64,000 nucleotides of DNA from Cynocephalus volans (taxonomy: Eukaryota; Chordata; Mammalia; Dermoptera; Cynocephalidae), in the NCBI RefSeq assembly GCF_027409185.1, contig NC_084462.1, positions 185,632,071 to 185,696,070 on the forward strand. The letters are read 5' to 3'. Shown piece by piece: positions 11,993 to 23,679 of this stretch. The position numbers and the translations under genes are program-made. Under the pieces are notes generated by a model that was not told the DNA's origin, searched no databases, and worked only from the letters and a program-made list of their open reading frames with translations. How positions within the stretch are numbered: the first letter of the stretch is position 1; the number at the start of each line of letters is the position of its first letter.

Positions 11993-12031
11993 GGTTCTTG
12001 TCTGGGCTCCCACTGACGTCCCCTCACTGTG
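11993..12031 (-). other. V-type 23-RSS of the 12.0-kb IGHV3-like gene
   Basis: The minus strand carries heptamer CACAGTG (12031-12025), a 23-base spacer (12024-12002) and nonamer ACAAGAACC (12001-11993). The nonamer differs from consensus at one base. The signal abuts the last V bases (GCGAGAGA), as expected for a rearrangement-competent segment. Confidence 0.95.
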
Positions 12032-12491
12032 TCTCTCGCACAGTAATACGTGGCCGTGTCCTCAGCTCTCGCATTTTCAGTTTGCAGATACAGTGTGTTC
12101 TTGGCGTTTTCCCTGGAGATGGTGAATCGGCCCTTCACGGAGTCTGCGTAGGATGTGCTACCACCACTCCAGCTAATGGCTGAGACCCACTCCAGCCCCT
12201 TCCCTGGAGCCTGGCGGACCCAGCTCATGGCATAGTCATCAAAGGTGAATCCAGAGGCGACACAGGTGAGACTCAGAGACCCTCCAGGCTTCACCAAGCC
12301 TCCCCCGGACTCCACCAGCTGCACCTCACACTGGACACCTGCAAACACAGAGACACCCTGGTCAAAAAACTCTCACACGAATCCACTATTTCTCCCACCC
12401 ATAACCACACACATTCCCAATGTCTGTATTTCGCCTTAATATGACCTTTTAATACAGCAAGAAGGAAAACGCAGCTCAGTCCAAACTCCAT
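12032..12491 (-). CDS. IGHV: Immunoglobulin heavy variable segment, IGHV3-like (clan III), apparently intact
   Basis: Exon 1 (12491-12446, 46 nt) encodes [15 protein letters not shown] and part of a Gly codon before a GT donor. A 107-nt intron precedes exon 2 (12338-12032), which opens with the end of the leader (VQC) and the mature start [16 protein letters not shown], typical of IGHV3. Conserved positions are present: Cys in SLTCVAS, Trp in [16 protein letters not shown] and Cys in TYYCAR. CDR1 is GFTFDDYA and CDR2 is ISWSGGST, followed by [12 protein letters not shown]. No stops or frameshifts are seen. Framework 3 is unusual: it reads [14 protein letters not shown], with Thr-Glu-Asn-Ala where Met-Asn-Ser-Leu is usual, and SRENAK where SRDNAK is usual. 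Octamer and RSS are intact, so it is probably functional. The IGHV3-subgroup call is strong by framework similarity. Confidence 0.94.
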
Positions 12492-12615
12492 GGTGACTCG
12501 TCTGTGTTCAGTCCTGATCACCGAGTTGGAGCACCTGGGGATCTGGGGCTGGTTCTTGTCTCCCAGAGCTGCAGGGTCAGGGCTGGGCTGCTTTACATCA
12601 GCAGAGGGAGGCCCT

Positions 12616-12623
12616 ATTTGCAT
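12616..12623 (-). promoter_or_regulatory. VH promoter octamer of the IGHV3-like gene
   Basis: Plus strand ATTTGCAT equals ATGCAAAT on the coding strand. It sits 124 bases upstream of the leader ATG at 12491. Position and exact match support an Oct-factor site driving this V promoter. Confidence 0.9.
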
Positions 12624-13189
12624 GTCCTCCTGCTACATAGCAGGCTGTGTGGTGGGAGACTATGAAGAGGGCAGAGTCCAGAGCAGATGTGACAGCTCCA
12701 GGGGAGTTTGGTGGCAATAACTATATTTGTGACAATATGTTTTTTATTATACGATTATAACTTGATAGATACTTATAATTCATCTACATTGTTTTTGCAC
12801 AGAAACACAAAGTATTTGAGGCACTTATGAATACTAATTCTTTATATAGATGTACAGTTATAAACAAAATCATCAAAGGATTATACAGTGTATCCAAGTG
12901 CTCATCTTTGGGCAGAGGGAGCGTCAGTTTCTGGGTCTGTGCTCCACACCATGGATCCAACCCCAGCACAGAGCTGGGCCTGCCTAGTGACATTTGCCTA
13001 GTTAGGTTCTCCTTCCTGTAATCACACTTTGTGATTTTGGTGTGTTCTGCCTTTTATTCACATTATACTTAGAGAACCAGAGTTCATGCAGCTGCAACTT
13101 AAAGGATCTCTGAAATTATATGTTCCAGTATTTCCTTATCTCTCTCTATTGACATCTGCTTTTATTTGTAACCATCATAAGAAGCTATA

Positions 13190-14290
13190 ATAGACAGAAC
13201 AAACTGCACCTATTCAAAGTGTGCACTTGATGAGTGCTGACATACATGTGCACCTGCACAGTCACCACCACAATGGAAATAGTGCACAAATATTTCATCC
13301 CAAAGCATTTCCTGCTGTTCTTCTGATTTCTCTTCCCACTGCTTCCTTCCTCTCTCCGTATGTCCAGGCAGCTCGTGAACTTCTTTATGTTACTTCACAG
13401 TATTTTTTTCTCATCTTCAATTGAAGTAAATGTAATATACAGTCAGTGCTTGGGATTCCTTGCTATACTTCATTCTGATCTTTTTTTCAAAATGTGTGAC
13501 TTAAGCACTCATGACTTTTAATACGGTGTAGTATCCCGATGTATGAAAATGCTTCTTTTATTCAGTTTACCTGCTAATGGGAATTTGGATCATGCTCAGA
13601 TTCTGGATATTATAAAGTAAGCTGCTGTTAGAATACAAATGTAGAGATGGAGTAAAAGAGTTTTTTCTTATTGTTTCAAGAAACACAATAACACTAGCAA
13701 GCCCATTGGATAAGTGGCAAATTAGTGCATTTTCTTAAAGAAATCAAAGAGTGAAGTGAACAAGACAAACAGCAAACCTGAAATCTGGACAGAGTAGTTT
13801 TCAGGAAAAACAGGACCAAACCTTAGCTCACCTGGGTCGGACATCACTAGATGGCAAACACACTAGAGTAAAGATGAAACTAGAAATAGTTCATGAATTT
13901 CCAAATGTCCAGTGTGCTAAAGCATCAGAGTGTGAATCTGCCGGGATGCACACATCTGCAGGGATCCTAACTTCTTTCTGGCTTCTCCAGGGTTGGGGAG
14001 AATCACTCAGCTCCCGCCTCCTGGGGTGGTGCTCAAGGGGGAGAGGAGGAGCCCCCTGCCTAGTGCTCCAGCACCTCCTCCAGCTCCTCCACACAACAAG
14101 TTATCAATGTGCACGGGAGGCAGCAAAGCCAATATTTATGCTTTACATTTTGAGAAACTGCTGAACAGTTTTTCAAAGTGCATATAAATTTTATGTTCTC
14201 ACCAGCATTTTATGAACAAACTGATTTCTCCACATCCTCATCAATAGCTCTTATTATTCCTCATTTTTATCATATTCATACAACGTGGCA
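13190..14290 (-). mobile_element. Old L1 3' region, minus strand, interrupted
   Basis: The plus strand reads old L1 3'-end sequence in reverse: 'TTCTGGATATTATAAAGTAAGCTGCTGT' near 13601 and 'GAACAGTTTTTCAAAGTGCATATAAATTTTATGTTCTCACCAGCA' near 14163. About 400 bases of unrelated, partly GC-rich sequence (13680-14080) separate the two pieces. Confidence 0.65.
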
Positions 14291-14329
14291 CAAAACAGAA
14301 ACCTAAAACATAAAAGAACCTGAATACTG

Positions 14330-14635
14330 AACACTGCATATTATTAATTCCACCGATGAAAATTATCCAGAATAGGCATGCGTGGAGAGAGAAATTAGGT
14401 TAGTTGTCACTGGACCAGGATAAACAGGAGAAAGGGAGGACTGGAACGTGACACTGAAGATATGTGTTCATTTTGGGATATTCAAATAATCTAAAATTAA
14501 ATTCTGGTGGTGTTTCCACAAATTTTGCTAATTATTTTGTGAGTAACATTTACTGAAGTCTTCTAAACTGTACACTTTTATAGGTAGATTTTATCATAAG
14601 TAAAATATATTTCAATAATTTATAAAAAAATCTAT
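14330..14635 (+). mobile_element. Old L1 3' end, plus strand
   Basis: 'TCTAAACTGTACACTTTTATAGG' and 'AAAATATATTTCAATAATTTATAAAAAAA' match the closing part of old L1M elements. The same text type recurs at 47.84-48.11 kb. Confidence 0.6.
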
Positions 14636-14769
14636 CATTAACTTTCATCAATTAATACAGTTCTACAATTTTTTACAGTTTATAACCCATATGAAACATA
14701 CTTTTGTGAAACAAACAACAAACATTGTGATGTCAGTAATTTAAAGGATATGAGAGCATTGTCTATTTT

Positions 14770-15150
14770 CTCTTTTGTTCTCTGTGCTTTCTGGCTCATG
14801 TCCATAGAGTCTGCGCACACACCTAGTTCCTGAATTGTTTCACCTATATTTTGCCTTAGTAATTTTTCAGTTTCAGGTCTTATACTTAAGTCTTTAATCC
14901 ACTTTGAGTTGAATTTGTATACGGTGTGAGGTAAATACCTAGTGTCATCCTTCTGCTTATGGACATCCAGTTTTCCCTGCATCACTTGCTGAGAGGAAGT
15001 CTTGTCCCCAATGTAGATTTTTGTTGCCTTTGTCCCATATCAGATGGCTGTGAGCCTGAGGGGTGAGTTCTGTATTCTCAATTCTGCTCCACTGGTCTGA
15101 GTGTCTATAGTCAGTACTAATAGTTTCTATAGTCAGTAATAATATATTTC
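14770..15150 (-). mobile_element. L1 ORF2 fragment, minus strand
   Basis: The reverse-complement L1 text includes 'TTTCAGGTCTTATACTTAAGTCTTTAATCCACTTTGAGTTGA', 'GGACATCCAGTTTTCCCTGCATCA' and 'TCTGCTCCACTGGTCTGAGTGTCT'. A 101-codon minus-strand ORF (14985-14680) overlaps it and is L1-derived. Confidence 0.8.
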
Positions 15151-15489
15151 AAAATAGCAAGGAGAGTAAGTTTCAAATGTCTTCCCCCCAAAATTCTAAG
15201 TTGATGCGATGGATATATTGACCAGCTTGACCTGGAAAATCTACACAACTATTCCAGTTGTCGAGAAGGCAAAACATCACTAGACAAAATGTCTCATTAG
15301 ATTAGTTATACTATGTTTCCATTTGTATTGTCAGGGCTAGTGCTCAGACCCTTCAAACCCATTGTACAAGCTGCATCACAAACCCCTCACATGCCAGGCT
15401 CGGTCAACAGACACTTCACACACAGGTCCACGCTAGGTAATTGGAAAGATCCCGGTATCATTGGCAGATGACATGAGCTCCATCTTCAG

Positions 15490-15856
15490 CAACAGCAGCA
15501 GCAGCTTTCAGGTCCAGCAGCTGACAAGTCTGGTGGTGGCAGAGGTGGTGGTGGCAGCGGCCTTGCAGAGGGTCCCAGTGGCACTGGCAGCAACAGCTTG
15601 GTCAACACCCTCCAGAAGAAGGAGAGGCTTCCCATAGCCCCTGTGGACCTCCCAGGGGTGGGGAGAGCACCGTGGGTCAGACCCACTCATCCTTTATACT
15701 TCAGTCCATAACCCAGGAAACCTGGGTGCACATGCGCAATTACATTAGACAATAACCAAGGAACACCTGGGCGCACGTGCATATTTAGATCAAATGCTCA
15801 GACATATTTTGAACATCTGAGGGGCCCTGAACATTTTCCTATATTTTCCCAACAGA
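15490..15856 (-). mobile_element. Possible solo LTR (class II-like)
   Basis: On the minus strand the stretch opens TGTTGGGAAAATATAGG, typical of class II LTR starts, and has a TATAAAGGATG box at about 15697-15687. A GC-rich CTG/CCA-repeat region follows down to about 15490. The 3' boundary and target duplications are not identified and no second copy occurs in the window. The GC-rich part (15486-15690) also yields Gly/Ser or Pro-rich ORFs that I do not believe are genes. Confidence 0.4.
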
Positions 15857-17480
15857 TCTAATTATTCCACATTATATACGTTTTTCAAAACGTCACTCTG
15901 TTCCTCATAAATGAATACAATTATGATTTATCACATAAGATGATATTAATAAATAGAGAAGGAGATATAGCCTCTCTCAGACAACAAAGTGGTAAAGGAT
16001 CAAGGCGTCCCTCAGAAATCCCGAATGAGCTGAGGACAGCGGCCAGTACAGCTCCTATTCGACACCTTCAATGTGACAAGTGGAAGTAAACAAGCAGCAA
16101 CCAGAAGGAAACATCAACACAGCCCTTTTCTCCAGGTGACACGAGGAGTTCTGGGTTCAGGTCTCACAATAAGAACCTTGGGTGTCATCACTCCCATCCA
16201 GAAAAAAAGTAAAAACTCTGAACGAAATGAAAATTGGTGACAATTCTTATATCTGTAGAAGAATTTATGTCACCGGGTGAACGGCTGTCCCCAAAACTGA
16301 AGATGCAGCCAGGAAGACACACAGGGTCATAACCTGTCAGATTAGAAACTCATGAGCAGAAACCTCCATGGGACCCAGGACTGGGGGAGATAAACCAGAG
16401 CTGCAGCTGAAGAATTGCTGAAGACTCAGAGCTGGGAAGTCTGAGAGTTGGGTGCAGCCCAGTGCAATGGTCTCAGGGATCCCCAACACTTTAAACTCTA
16501 CCTCAGGGGCCCAACCGTGTTCTCCAAGAAAATATCAGAGAAGAATCCTGATGTTCAGAGCAGAGAAAGGGAGGAAGGAGCCGTTCCGAAATACCCCAGA
16601 GCATGACCTTCTCTATAAGACGCCTTGACCTTAGGAGAAGCGAGTTTAGCTGATCCTAATGGACTGCAGATTCATCAGAGCATCATTGACATGAGAGAAG
16701 AGAAAAAATGAGTCGCCTCCCCCTCCTGCAAGAGACTTGCAGTGTCCCCTAAAGGAGGGTAAAGGGAGAAGCACTTGTGAATGTCACACCCAGGACACGG
16801 CTCACTACAGGACAGAACTCATCCTAGGACTGTGCACTGCTTCCCTACCCCACACCTTACCCACATCCACAGGGCTCCTGTATCATGACAGAGAGAAACG
16901 AAAGCACCACATGCACGTTAGACACTATTTAAGAAGACTCTATGAAAATGTGGTCCACAGAGGAGACAAAAGCAAGGACATCAGGGGACATTTTCTGCAA
17001 TCTGTTGCTTTTCTTGTCATCCTGTCAGGCTCTTGTCTCTGAGAGATCCAGCCCAAAATTCAACCCAGCAGGGCGCTGCTGGATGTATATCTCTGTGCTT
17101 GTCACCCTGAATCATCCACATGGAAATAGAAGAGCTGTGTCTGGCCATGAGGCATCTGATTCTCCATCCAGGACACTGAGGAATGGGTGGAGAGGGTGAC
17201 AAATCCTAAACATCAATGTCCACAGTGTGGATGAGGATCCAGAGGCTAAACTGCCCCATTGAGGATAGAGACGCCATGGGCAGGGGTCCAGTAGGATGAT
17301 AATAACCACGTGGGTGCAGCTGCACTTTATTTAGGGAAAAATGCTGATTTAGAGACAGGGTGTTCCTGGACAGATGTAATGTTTGGGGAAAATAATAATA
17401 GATCATAAAGATTTGTGTGTCAGGAAAAATAAGGTAAAAAAAAAAAAAAACTCAAGGAAGGAAAGTCCCCAGTGAAAAGA
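15857..17480. other. Intergenic sequence downstream of the 17.8-kb V gene
   Basis: No gene, RNA or clear repeat is recognised. Short ORFs (for example 16737-17042, plus) have no domain. A poly-A run lies at 17437-17451. Confidence 0.5.
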
Positions 17481-17730
17481 ACCTTCTCATCTGCACATGA
17501 GGAAAGTTCCTTCACTCTGTGTTGCCTGCAGTGAGAACATGGGAATTAGAGTCACAAAGAATAAAGCAGGACATGACCCTGAGGGGCATCTGGGAGTCAG
17601 CAGGGCAGAGGAAATCTCAGATCCCAAGAGGAACCCCCATCCCCTCTCTGCACCTGCTCCATGGGGCACAGGAGCCGGGTGGGCCTTGAGCGCTCCCTGC
17701 AGCCCAGACCCCTCCTGTATCCTGCAGGGA

Positions 17731-17769
17731 GGTTTGTGTCTGGGCTCACGCTGACTTCCTGTCACTGTG
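17731..17769 (-). other. V-type recombination signal (heptamer, 23-bp spacer, nonamer) of the 17.8-kb V gene
   Basis: On the minus strand the heptamer CACAGTG (17769-17763) directly follows the last V bases. A 23-base spacer (17762-17740) and the nonamer ACACAAACC (17739-17731) complete a canonical 23-RSS. RAG1/RAG2 would pair it with a 12-RSS of a D segment. The heptamer is the consensus; the nonamer differs from ACAAAAACC at one base. Confidence 0.95.
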
Positions 17770-18209
17770 TCTCTCACACAGTAATACACGCCTGTGTCCT
17801 CGTCGGTCACAGAGCTCAGCTGCAGGAAGAACAGGTTCTTGGAAGTGTCTCTGGTGATGGAGGTGCGGCTCTTGACAGACGGGTTATAAGCTGTGCCTCC
17901 ATCATAAGCAATTATTCCCATCCACTCAAGGCTCTTCCCCGTGGGCTGGCGGATCCAGCTCCAACCATAACCACTGGTTGTGATGGAGTCACCAGAGACT
18001 GTGCACGTGAGGGAGAGGATCTGCGAGGGCTTCACCAGTCCTGGGCCCGACTCCTGCAGCTGCACCTCGGATAGGACACCTGGAGTCAAGGAGAATCAGA
18101 ACGTGTCAGTCATATTCAATCACAAACATCCCAGAATCCATGTGTGACATCTGAGACCCTCACCTTGAGGAGCTGTCACCAGGCAAAGGAGAAGACCCCA
18201 CAGTCTCAT
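17770..18209 (-). CDS. IGHV: Immunoglobulin heavy variable segment, clan II / IGHV4-like, apparently intact
   Basis: This germline V segment encodes the variable part of an antibody heavy chain after joining to D and J. Exon 1 (18209-18164, 46 nt) encodes [15 protein letters not shown] plus the first base of a split Gly codon and ends at a GT donor. The intron is 84 nt. Exon 2 (18079-17770) follows an AG acceptor and has no stop. The mature domain starts [16 protein letters not shown], the IGHV4-type first framework. It keeps the first Cys (LSLTCTVS), the core Trp (WSWIRQP) and the second Cys (GVYYCVR). A serine/glycine-rich CDR1 and a YNPSVKS framework 3 start also fit IGHV4. Residues such as SLEWMG and LFFLQLSSV differ from the human norm. 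Octamer and RSS are intact, so it is probably functional. The clan call is firm; orthology to a named gene is not claimed. Confidence 0.93.
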
Positions 18210-18321
18210 CTTCTGTTAGATCTCAACTCTGCCTTCCCCAGAGACCTGAGCCCTGTCTGCGGACAGACCTGTGAGCTTCCACCGCCCAAGCATCCACATT
18301 TACCCTAGAGCCTGAAGGAAA

Positions 18322-18329
18322 ATTTGCAT
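18322..18329 (-). promoter_or_regulatory. VH promoter octamer (ATGCAAAT on the minus strand)
   Basis: The plus strand reads ATTTGCAT, the exact complement of the Ig octamer bound by Oct-1/Oct-2. It lies 112 bases upstream of the leader ATG at 18209, the usual VH arrangement. No clear TATA box was identified. Confidence 0.9.
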
Positions 18330-18399
18330 GTGGGGGAGCTCTGTCCTTATAAGTGCTGAGGAACTGAGGTGGGAACTATTGTATTTTTTGAAATGCTTA

Positions 18400-19149
18400 T
18401 GTTTTTTTTTTTTTTTGTAATTATGTGACATGTATTTATGGTATGGGAGGGAACTTGGTGAGCTACATGGCGTAATGTGGCCCCAGCTTTCTGAGCCCAG
18501 ATCTGCCTTCCTTCAACCCCTGTGTTCTGTGCTGACTGGGACCCTGCCCAACTCTCCCACATAAACTCAGGCTCTGGGTCTTGCTTCTGCAGTTCTGATC
18601 CCGGCACGACCCTTTGTTTCTTTCCCTGGACCCTCTCCTGGGCTGTGGTTCTCATCACACCTGAGAGCTTGTTACTTGTCATATTGTTGTTGTTCCATGA
18701 GTTCCAGGCCTGCCTTGTGTTTTCCATCCTCCATACAAGACACAGCACATCAGAACCACAGAGACTCTGCAGAAAATGGTGCCCAGGAGATTACTGAGGA
18801 CCCTGATCCTCAATGTCTGGGAAAGAGCAAAATCTCAAATGCCTCCATCCCATGCTCATTCCTGTCCACCTCATATGTACACATGTTCAACTTCAATTCA
18901 CTTCTCACCCACAGTGTATGGATTTGAATCCTTCATTTAATCCACCCATCTCATCAGATATCAAGAAATAACATCAATTACAATGGTTACCATGAAAGCA
19001 GTAATAACATCCCTATTACTAACCTTTCAAAAGCACACTTTCCCTTGATGTGCACCTGTCTGTGGGCATGAGAGCCAGTCCATGTCTGTGGCATCACTCT
19101 CTGGATGACTGCCCACCACAGAGAGAGAGGCCAGGGGCCGGGCTGGATG
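18400..19149. other. Upstream flank of the 17.8-kb V gene
   Basis: A poly-T run of 14 (18403-18416) is followed by sequence without a recognised gene or repeat, up to the duplicated block that starts near 19150. Confidence 0.5.
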
Positions 19150-20135
19150 CTGTGATTTGTCTGCCCCTGTCACCTCCATTTCAGTCCCAAAGACAGCTAC
19201 ATGTCAAGGAGGGACAGCCCTTCAAGAGTCCTGAATGAATGACAAGACGGGAGCTGCTGATGGGCGATTTGGGGATGATTCTTCAGGTCCTGTTGACTCC
19301 GACATTATGTTGGAGTTTTATCAAAATGTTGAAAGACCTGGGAAAACATGATGCAAAACCAACACTCTGAAATGATAACACAAGTATTACAACCAGAATC
19401 AGATATGACACAGATTCTAGAATTACCAGAGAGGAGATTTGAAATAACTCTGTGTATGTGCATCTATGTTTCAGTTTTTTTTTCAAACCTTCAGTTGAAT
19501 GTACAGAATCCTAGTTGCCCACCTGTGTTTGTCCAGGAGAACTTAACAGGATGCTCCGACTCATGGAGAATCAGCCCAGCATCTCAGTAGAATAAGGTAC
19601 AAGAACAAAGATCTGCATCTTGCGCGTTTCTATTCAAACATGATCAGGAGAGAAGTTGCAGTGTGAAGATTGTCTGATTCATAAAGTCACTCAGGAACCC
19701 AGACTCCACTGATTTCAGAACCAGAATCTGCAACTTGTGGACAGACATTTAACAGAAATCAGAAGGTGAGGGAATGGTGAATTTCCGGTGGAATGTTTTT
19801 TAGCTGCTGTAAAGACACTCAATATGAGATCTCCTTAGTAACACAATTCAAGTGCTTGACACAGGATTGTTAACCACAAATGCAGTGTTGTAGAGCAGAT
19901 CTCTGGACCTTGTTCATCTTGCATAACTGGAACTTTCCTCCTGTAGAACATTAAGTTAGTTAGCCAGGCTATGAGGGTGTATGTGATACCTGTGTACATT
20001 TCCTTTGGTATAATTAGTTGTATGGTACTGACTTAGATCAAAAGATAAAAAGCTTGTGTTATCTGCTATTTCAGGGTAAATGAGAACAACAGATGTGTGT
20101 GTGTGTGGACTGGAGCCTGACACACTGAGCCTGTG

Positions 20136-20325
20136 TCACCTCTGTCTCTGTCTCCGTCACTTTGTCTCTGTTTCTGTCTCTGTTTCTCTGTCTCTCTCTG
20201 TCTCTGTTTCTCTGTCTCTCACTGTCTCTGTCTCTTTATCTGTCTGTCTCTGTCTCTGACTCTCTATCTCTGTCTCTCTCTCTACACACACAGACAGACA
20301 CACACACACACACAAACTCACACAC
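20136..20325. repeat. TCTG/TCTC-rich simple sequence followed by (CA)n
   Basis: Pyrimidine-rich TCTCTGTTTCTG permutations fill 20136-20283 and pass into CA repeats to about 20325. This is the counterpart of the CA tract at 1001-1054 in the other duplication copy. Confidence 0.92.
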
Positions 20326-22114
20326 ACATACCCCACTGTTTTTTTTAAAATCTACCCAGAACTGTCCATTTGATTGATGCTGAACAATTCCTTGTAATAG
20401 AAAAAAAAATGTGAAACTTCACAGTCCTATTCTGTAACAATTCACCATGTGTAGGAAGAACTTCCCACAGTACAAAGTGACAGGATGGCCCTGTGAGATT
20501 GAGAGTCAGTGCATCACACCCTGTTTCTTCGTATCATAATTGTCCTGCAGGCCTCATGCACATGCTGATTTCTAAGTTGGAATGAGTGTTGTGTTTTAAG
20601 GATAGATCTACTGTAAAAAAGTATTTTAAGATAATTATAGTATTGAAAATTCATTAAGAGTCACACACCACTGAAAAGAAAAAATATGTTCATAAAAAAT
20701 GGTCTTAGATGGAATGTCAGAAAAGTGGGAAAAGTACTAGCTAAGAAAAATTCAAATGTCCTTTAAATAAATTAAAAAATATTAAAACAATTATTATGTC
20801 ATTAATTCTAATTAATATTATTGGTATTTTTAGTGAATCCCTAAGAAAAAATAATTAAAAAAATAAAAAATCACCAAAACCTACGTCATTAGAACCCAGC
20901 AGAGAGATGAACTGAGGAGGTAATCTATATATATATGGAATCATCAATGTAGAAGAAATAGAGAGATAAAGAAAACTATATACATGAAAAAAGAGGAGAG
21001 ATTTAAGAACAGACCTATCAGGCAGAGAAGAAAGGGGGAGTATGAATCCAGAATAACCTTAGAGGTCAAACTGTGACCCACCACAGCACCTCAAAATGTG
21101 CCTGTAATTGGATGAAGTTTCAATAGACTGAAATGTGAAAGAAAAGGCAAAATAGGAGATTTCATTACAAAAAAAGTGCATGCTTTTTGCAATATTTGCT
21201 GTGCAATTGTGTAAGTACATGAAGACAAGATGGTTGGGAGTGCAGGACCGGAACTCAACAATAAAAATACCTACCAGAGCAATGCTGATTTTAAAAATTG
21301 GATGTTATGGCATTGGCTTTATTGAGGTTCAATTATGTCTGAAGATAACGCTATAAACTGAACATTCTTGATACGTGGTAACAAACCAATCACCACGTCA
21401 CACTTTGTTCACAGTCTTCCTATCAGACTTTCTAACACAGACTAAAGCAGTTCAACTTCAAATGTAACAGGGTCTTGAGGAAATTAGTCAATGTTAACTA
21501 AAATACTCTGAATCACTTTCAATTTCCCCTTTAAATACAAAAGTGAGCATGACACTGGTTGATTTGCTATTTACATGTTAAGTTGTCAGCCCTTTGAGGT
21601 TCACATTTGATCTTTATGGTAATATTTGAGACTGTGACTGTATGTAAAGGAAAGCCACAAGTAATTGTTTTGTAAGGTTTCTACTAAAAATCATGCTCAG
21701 TTGAAATATAGAAACACCCTCTGCTGCCCTGTGTCCAGGTTCCAAATTAGAAAACTGAGCTCATTTGCTAATGTGATTTGGTAATTTTCCACTAAAAGTG
21801 TTTTCTGAGGAACATGTCTGTCTCCATCCTGCTTCAGGTCTGTTTTCAGACTTTGGGGCTCTGATATTTGGCTGTATTTGTGGCATCTGGTGATTGCAGT
21901 CACCACGGTTGATGGAGTTGACCACACTATTCAGCCCATTCCCTAACTGTTGTCTGAACCCAGCCTCCCACAGGCTTGTCCCCCTCAGTGCTCTGCAGCT
22001 GGTGGCGCTGTCTGCATGTCCTCTGACATAAGGTGTGTGAGCTGTGAGAGGTGTCCTGGGGTCAGCAGCTGCTGTGTCCTCACAGGTAATCTGTGCTTTG
22101 AAGAAAACTGCTTG

Positions 22115-22948
22115 CCTTCTGTAGTTTGTATTTGTGCTGCGTTGATTGTCTCTTTTGATGGGCAGAAGATTTTTATTTTGATATAATCATATTTGTATAT
22201 TTTTTATTTTTTTGCTTGTGATTTCAGGTCTTAATCACAAAGTCTTTGCCTAGACATCTGACAAGGGATTAATATACAGAATATGTAAGGTTCCCAAACA
22301 CCTATACAGTAAAATAAAACAAATAATCCAATTAAAATATGTGCAATGGAGATGAGTAGACATTTTCAAAGGGAGATATGCAAGTGGCTAACATATAAAT
22401 GAAAAAGTGTTCAGCATCAGTAATCGTCAGGAAAATGCAAATCAAAAACACATTGAGATATCATCTCAACCCACATAGACTGGCCATCATTAAAAAGACC
22501 GTGAATAACAAATGCTGGTGAGGATGTGGAGAAATTGGAAAACTCGGGCTATGTTGGTAGGATTGTAAATTAGTAAAGCCAGTATGGAGGTTTCTCAATC
22601 GACTACAGACAGAAGTATCATAAGATCCAGCAGTGCTACTGCTGGATTTATATCCAAAGGAATGGAAATCTTCATGTCAAAGGGTCATCTGCACTCCCAT
22701 GTTAATCACAACTCTATTTCCAATAGTCAATATATGGAGCTAACGTAAATGTCCCTGTACAAACTATTGGATAAGGAAAATGTGGTTTATATACACAATG
22801 GAATACTACTAAGTCATAAAAAAGAATGAAATTCTGCCATTTGAAGCAATATGGATGAGTCTGGAGAAAATTATATTATATGAATAAGCCAAAAAGGAAA
22901 GAGAAATACTGCATATTCTCACTCATAACTGCATGCTATGAAAGAAGA

Positions 22949-22981
<33 letters not shown>

Positions 22982-23176
22982 AAGAAAGAGAGAGAGAGAG
23001 AGAGACTACAATAACACATTCAACTTTCAAAAGGCGGGAACAACCCTAAGGCCACTAGAGGCAGGGGAAGGGAGGGAGGGTGGATGGGAGCGACAAGGCA
23101 GGTCAAGGGCATAAAGAAAAATTGTGATTTGTAATAATGAGTTTGCTAATAATAAAAACTAAAAATAAATAAATAT
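22115..23176 (+). mobile_element. L1 3'-end insertion with 5' inversion (twin priming) in duplication copy 2
   Basis: 22120-22255 is L1 ORF2 in inverted orientation (reverse readings of the 'ATAATCATATTTGT' and 'TCTTTGCCTAGACAT' motifs). It abuts 22256-23176 in sense orientation, starting 'CTGACAAGGGATTAATATACAG' and running through the ORF2 end, a GA-rich stretch, a G-rich 3' UTR and an A-rich tail. The two L1 parts are nearly contiguous in a full L1. AACTGCTTG flanks the insertion at 22106-22114 and 23177-23185. The other duplication copy has the empty site at about 3365-3373, with one base different. Confidence 0.92.
22945..23006. repeat. (GAAA)/(GA) simple repeat inside the L1 3' end
   Basis: AAAGAAAG units grade into GAGAGA runs within the L1 3' region. 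Confidence 0.9.
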
Positions 23177-23679
23177 AACTGCTTGATGGCTGCAGATGAT
23201 TTCTAATTAATATTAGTTAGATATTTATATTAATCAGCTCTACATGATATAGATGAATTGGTTCCTGTCTTAAATCAGCATTCGTCAGACTTCACAAACA
23301 GTACTAGGTTTTTTTCATCATATGTAACCAGTAAACAATAAAATTCTGGGGATTCTCTAAAGGTGGAACATGGGCATGAAACAAGCCTCAAAGACTCTTT
23401 GGACATTCCCTGGTGGATTTTCTTCAGCTTCCATTCATCAGAGGATTTTAATATGTTTTGTTTATTGTCTTCCAATTTTTTCAATTTCTTGGATTAGTTT
23501 ATTGGGAAAACGACACAGCTGTTTCCGTTGATAAAATGATGCTTTATTTTGTGTTTCCAACTTGTATTATGACAACATTTACATCAAGTGAGCTTGTCAA
23601 AATTCTATACACAAGAGCACACACACACAGATACACACAGAAGTTATGCTTTTGGAATTGTACATGACAAATAGATACT

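Larger units (their letters stand above)
19150..23630. repeat. Segmental duplication, copy 2 (pairs with 1-4.08 kb)
   Basis: This is the partner of copy 1. It starts about 0.95 kb upstream of the leader ATG of the V gene at 18.2 kb. It carries one L1 insertion absent from copy 1 (22115-23176) and lacks the two L1 insertions and the GA tract present in copy 1. Similarity ends near 23630, where an L1 body begins. No coding capacity is seen. Confidence 0.9.

Noticed and set aside
15486-15690. Gly/Ser- or Pro-rich ORFs as a coding exon
   Set aside because: Low-complexity CTG/CCA repeats in a probable LTR explain them.
17661-18074. 137-codon plus-strand ORF
   Set aside because: It is antisense to the intact V exon, which explains its open frame.
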